A stretch of 6,752 nt of DNA, taken from Methanosarcinales archaeon. Lineage in GTDB: Archaea; Halobacteriota; Methanosarcinia; Methanosarcinales; Methanocomedenaceae. Shown piece by piece: positions 3,660 to 6,752 of the stretch. Below the pieces are notes generated by a model. That model had not been told where the DNA came from. It did not search any database and saw nothing but the letters and a program-made list of their open reading frames with translations. The stretch covers positions 1 through 6,752 of the forward strand of contig JAGLRT010000001.1 in the NCBI GenBank assembly GCA_023136155.1, in the 5' to 3' direction. A program made the position numbers and the translations under genes. Numbering within the stretch: position 1 is the first letter of the stretch; each line of letters begins with the position of its first letter.

Positions 3660-6482
3660 ATGTCAGATATTTTCAATAAACTGCACCCCGACATACAGGC
3701 GATTCTTTTAAAAATGGGTTTTACCAAACCCACCGAGCCACAGGTACGCACCATCCCCAAACTGCTCAAAAACCAGAACCTTTTGCTCATTGCTCCCACT
3801 GGCAGTGGTAAGACCGAAAGTGCAATGCTGCCCGTGTTCCACCATATACTGAACCGCCCGGACGAAGAGCGCAACGGCATATCAGCACTATATATTACTC
3901 CGCTTCGGGCACTGAACCGGGACATGCTCTTTCGGTTGGAGCGTATGGGTGGGGAAATGAACATCGATGTCCAGGTGCGCCACGGGGACACCTCAAAATA
4001 CCAGCGCCAGAAACAGAGCACTCATCCTCCCGACATGCTTATCACCACCCCGGAGACCTTGCAGATAATGCTGACTGGCAGCCGGCTGCGCAAGAACCTG
4101 GAATCTGTGCGGCACGTCGTCGTAGACGAGGTGCATGAACTGGCAGCCAGCAAGCGGGGCGCCCAGTTGTCAATTGGTCTTGAACGGCTGGTGGAAGTGG
4201 CTGGGGAGTTCCAGAGGATTGGACTGTCGGCTACTGTTGGCAGTCCGGTCACAGTAGCACGATTCCTTGCTGGCTCGAACAGGGAAGTGGATATCGTGGA
4301 AGTCTCAATATATAAGGATCTGGAATTCAATGTGATTACGCCCCAGGTCACTTCCGATGATCGCTCCAGCGGCCGAGGGCTGGTGTGCAATCCAGAAATG
4401 GCATCGCATCTGCGGGTCATTGGCGACATCGTGGATTCACACAAATCCACGTTGATATTCGTGAATACCAGAGAGGCTGCCGAAGCTCTGGGTTCCAGGT
4501 TCAGGATGCTGGAAAAGTCAATTGGTGTGCACCACGGTTCCCTGTCAAAAGAGGCCAGGATTGAGGTGGAAGATATGTTCAAGGCAGGCGACCTGAGGGG
4601 ACTTATCTGCACCAGTTCAATGGAATTGGGCATCGATATAGGGGACGTGGACCATGTGGTGCAGTATAATTCACCGAGAGAAGTGTCTAGGCTTATACAA
4701 AGAGTGGGGCGTGCAGGACACCGAATACATGAGACCTCAAAAGGAACCATCATTGCCACCAATCCTGATGATGTGCTTGAAACATGGGCCATTATCCAAA
4801 GGGTACATGAGGGGTTTATAGAGGAGACGCTTATCCATGAAGGGTCGTCTGACACACTGGCGAACCAGATTGCCGGTATGGTACTCGACTTCGGTGAACT
4901 GGACAGTGGGCGAATACATGATATTGTAACAAGGGCCTATCCATTCCGTAATATAAGCCATGAAGAAATTGACCGGATATTGCAGCAGGTAGGTGATACC
5001 AGGTTGGTCTGGTATGAAAAAGATGTTAACAAGCTGGGGAGACGTCGTAAAAGCTGGCAGTACTATTATGCCAACCTCTCCATGATACCTGATGAAAAGA
5101 AATATGACGTGCTGGATATGGTGAGCGGCAGGCCAGTGGGCGTGCTGGATGAAATATTCATTGTAAATTTCATAAGACCGGGGGCTGTCTTCATTGCCAG
5201 GGGTGAGATGTGGAGGGTGATGGAAATACTGGACGAGAGCAGGCGCATAAAGGTAGAGCCGGTGCGGGACCCGGGGGGTGAAATACCGTCCTGGGTGGGT
5301 GAGGAGATACCAGTACCTTACGACGTTGCAAATGAGGTCTCACGAATCAGGTCCTACATTGGAAAGAACGTAATGGACAAACTATCTGAGGATGAAATAG
5401 TCGGGCAGAGTATGGAGAGCTATCCTACCGACAAGGATACGGCTCTTAGTGTGCTGGAAGTGATTCGTAAACAGGTGGATGAAGGGTACGCAGTACCGGA
5501 TAGAGATAGCATTGTGGTGGAAAATGCAGAGGGGTCTGTTATTATCAACGTGTGTGGGGGGCATAAGGTGAACAATACCCTGGGTGGAATACTCACCGCC
5601 TTGCTTTCAGCAAGGCTGGGTACTAGTGTTGCTATGGAGATTGACCCTTACAGGATAAAACTTGACCTGCCCTCGCGCATAGGTGCAGTGGATGTGGTCA
5701 GACTCATACAAGAACTGGATCCTGCTTACGTTGAACCCATTATCGAAATGTCCCTGAAACATACCACGTTCTTTAAATGGAAGATGATACAGGTTGCCAA
5801 GAAGTTCGGTGCCATGGGCGTGGATTCTAACTATTCACGCATAAGTATGCAACGGCTGCTGGACGTGTATGAGGGAAGCCCCATGTATGATGAGGCGGTC
5901 AGGGAGATTTTCCAGGATAAACTGGATATTGGCAGGACTATGGATTTAATTAACCGTATCGCAGCCGGGGAAGTAGCACTTATAGTCCAAAATGCAAGCC
6001 CAATCGGAACGTCAGGTTTCATGGGTAGCAGGGATCTGGTATCTCCGGCAAGAGCAGATGCTTCCATTATCGAAGCTTTAAAAGACAGGATAATGAACGA
6101 CCGGGTGATACTGTTCTGTGTGACTTGCAAGAAATGGGTGTCCCGAACCAAGGTATCCCGGGTACCGGAAGTGTCTGAATGTCCTTTGTGCAACAGCAGG
6201 ATGATAGCTGCCCTGAAACCATGGGAGGAAGAAGAAATTAAGGTGACACGCAAAAAAGAAAAAACTTCCGATGAATTGAAACGGGCTCGCAGGGTGCACC
6301 GCAATGCCAGTCTGGTGCTGTCTCACGGCAGAAGTGCGGTTATTGCCCTGGCAAGCAGGGGATTGGGACCTGAAACTGCATCCAGGGTAATACGTAAGAT
6401 GCGTGTGGATGAGGATGGGTTCTACCGGGATATCCTGGAGGCTGAGCGGAATTATGTACGTACCAAGAGATTCTGGGATTAG
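3660..6482 (+). CDS. lhr: Lhr-type superfamily 2 ATP-dependent helicase
   Basis: Helicase of 940 residues, typical for archaeal Lhr; members unwind or anneal DNA and RNA-DNA substrates and are linked to repair and RNA metabolism. Motifs in order: Q-like region 19-28; I APTGSGKTE 45-53; Ia TPLRALNRD 80-88; Ib TPETLQ 130-135; II DEVHE 156-160; III SATVGS 190-195; IV FVNTRE 267-272; HGSLSKEAR 292-300; V TSSMELGIDIG 318-328; VI QRVGRAGHR 347-355. The Lhr-specific winged-helix and core domains follow to about residue 800. A C-terminal pair C820xxC823 and C841xxC844 looks like a zinc ribbon, then a basic linker (861-877) and a conserved-looking tail ending RTKRFWD. All catalytic motifs are intact, so an active ATPase is expected. 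ATG 3660 is the first start after an in-frame stop at 3645. The protein ends at TAG. Assignment to an archaeal subgroup (aLhr1 or aLhr2) would need a tree. Confidence 0.95.
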   Translation: MSDIFNKLHPDIQAILLKMGFTKPTEPQVRTIPKLLKNQNLLLIAPTGSGKTESAMLPVFHHILNRPDEERNGISALYITPLRALNRDMLFRLERMGGEMNIDVQVRHGDTSKYQRQKQSTHPPDMLITTPETLQIMLTGSRLRKNLESVRHVVVDEVHELAASKRGAQLSIGLERLVEVAGEFQRIGLSATVGSPVTVARFLAGSNREVDIVEVSIYKDLEFNVITPQVTSDDRSSGRGLVCNPEMASHLRVIGDIVDSHKSTLIFVNTREAAEALGSRFRMLEKSIGVHHGSLSKEARIEVEDMFKAGDLRGLICTSSMELGIDIGDVDHVVQYNSPREVSRLIQRVGRAGHRIHETSKGTIIATNPDDVLETWAIIQRVHEGFIEETLIHEGSSDTLANQIAGMVLDFGELDSGRIHDIVTRAYPFRNISHEEIDRILQQVGDTRLVWYEKDVNKLGRRRKSWQYYYANLSMIPDEKKYDVLDMVSGRPVGVLDEIFIVNFIRPGAVFIARGEMWRVMEILDESRRIKVEPVRDPGGEIPSWVGEEIPVPYDVANEVSRIRSYIGKNVMDKLSEDEIVGQSMESYPTDKDTALSVLEVIRKQVDEGYAVPDRDSIVVENAEGSVIINVCGGHKVNNTLGGILTALLSARLGTSVAMEIDPYRIKLDLPSRIGAVDVVRLIQELDPAYVEPIIEMSLKHTTFFKWKMIQVAKKFGAMGVDSNYSRISMQRLLDVYEGSPMYDEAVREIFQDKLDIGRTMDLINRIAAGEVALIVQNASPIGTSGFMGSRDLVSPARADASIIEALKDRIMNDRVILFCVTCKKWVSRTKVSRVPEVSECPLCNSRMIAALKPWEEEEIKVTRKKEKTSDELKRARRVHRNASLVLSHGRSAVIALASRGLGPETASRVIRKMRVDEDGFYRDILEAERNYVRTKRFWD

Positions 6483-6497
6483 TTTGTTCGTGTGATT

Positions 6498-6518
6498 GCA
6501 AACAATATTGTTATTTGC
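6498..6518 (+). terminator. Weak hairpin downstream of lhr
   Basis: GCAAA (6498-6502) can pair with TTTGC (6514-6518), with an internal CAATATTG palindrome. It lies 15 bases after the lhr stop. There is no strong T-run, so termination here is only a possibility. Confidence 0.2.
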
Positions 6519-6587
6519 TACGCATTATCTATTCCAATTATGCCTACCTTTATGGTGCCCCTGAATTGCAGGATAACTGAAAAACTC

Positions 6588-6594
6588 TATATAT
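6588..6594 (+). promoter_or_regulatory. Possible TATA box of the tRNA-Val gene
   Basis: TATATAT, preceded by a purine run (GAAAAA), lies about 55-60 bp before the tRNA. It would give a transcript start near 6617 and a leader of about 30 nt to be removed by RNase P. A second AT-rich block at 6626-6635 is too close to the gene for a normal TATA box. Confidence 0.35.
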
Positions 6595-6647
6595 CACTTA
6601 TTACAAGTAAGATAGCATCTGCATACTATTATATTGCAGTACACAAT

Positions 6648-6721
6648 GGGCCTGTGGTCTAGTCGGTTATGACATCGCCTTTACACGGCGGGGATCCGGA
6701 GTTCGAATCTCCGCGGGCCCA
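6648..6721 (+). tRNA. tRNA-Val (anticodon UAC)
   Basis: The full cloverleaf can be drawn. Acceptor stem 6648-6654 pairs with 6714-6720 (one G-U pair). D stem is GTC/GAC (6657-6659, 6671-6673). Anticodon stem 6675-6679 pairs with 6687-6691 around loop TTTACAC, giving anticodon TAC at 6682-6684, which reads valine GUA and probably other GUN codons. The variable loop has five bases. T stem CGGAG/CTCCG encloses TTCGAAT (6702-6708). The discriminator base is A6721. No intron is present, and the 3' CCA is not encoded, so it must be added by the CCA-adding enzyme. All stems pair, so it appears functional. Confidence 0.97.
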
Positions 6722-6752
6722 TATACTAAGGCCAGTAGCGGGCTGCACACGT

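Noticed and set aside
4022..4855. Minus-strand open frame of 277 codons inside lhr
   Set aside because: It covers helicase motifs Ib-VI on the other strand; the translation has no recognisable domain and no promoter or ribosome site.
6480..6662. Open frame continuing 59 codons past the lhr TAG stop, suggesting pyrrolysine readthrough
   Set aside because: The RTKRFWD end looks like a natural Lhr C-terminus, the extension is AT-rich with no resemblance to a domain, and it runs into the tRNA gene.

Overview
The window looks archaeal. It has TATA-box promoters close to start codons, a likely leaderless gene, Shine-Dalgarno sites matching GGAGGTGAT, an archaeal-type Lhr helicase, and a tRNA gene with no encoded CCA. 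The cysteine-rich redox proteins and the FwdC/GltB-type GXGXG protein suggest an anaerobic euryarchaeon, perhaps a methanogen or ANME-like member of the Methanosarcinales. That placement rests on gene content only.

Layout. Positions 46-2006 (+) hold a tight four-gene operon: a CGGC-domain protein, a ferredoxin with a zinc-ribbon-like tail, a stand-alone GXGXG beta-helix protein and a dodecin-like protein. Spacers are 6-14 nt. The short convergent spacer 2007-2192 shows only a weak 5-6 bp hairpin (2068-2083) and no convincing terminator. Positions 2193-3020 (-) encode an endonuclease IV-like TIM-barrel protein, probably from a leaderless mRNA. The AT-rich divergent spacer 3021-3659 is non-coding but structured. 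It carries a 207-bp MITE-like element (3064-3270) with 27-bp terminal inverted repeats and a perfect 8-bp target duplication. Beyond that lie an operator-like cluster of three half-sites (3349-3384), a 14-bp AT palindrome, a 7-bp tandem repeat and an 8-bp-stem hairpin. Positions 3660-6482 (+) encode a 940-residue Lhr-type superfamily 2 helicase, and a tRNA-Val(UAC) gene lies at 6648-6721.

How the genes may work together. The first operon combines Fe-S or zinc cysteine motifs, a two-cluster ferredoxin, a beta-helix domain normally found inside glutamate synthase or formylmethanofuran dehydrogenase, and a protein of a flavin-storage family. No catalytic partner is visible, so it is best described as a putative redox module of unknown reaction. 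The endonuclease IV-like gene and lhr are divergent and both belong to families acting on nucleic acids, so a shared repair role is possible but unproven. The clearest undescribed item is the MITE-like insertion, which sits directly against the endonuclease-like gene's promoter.
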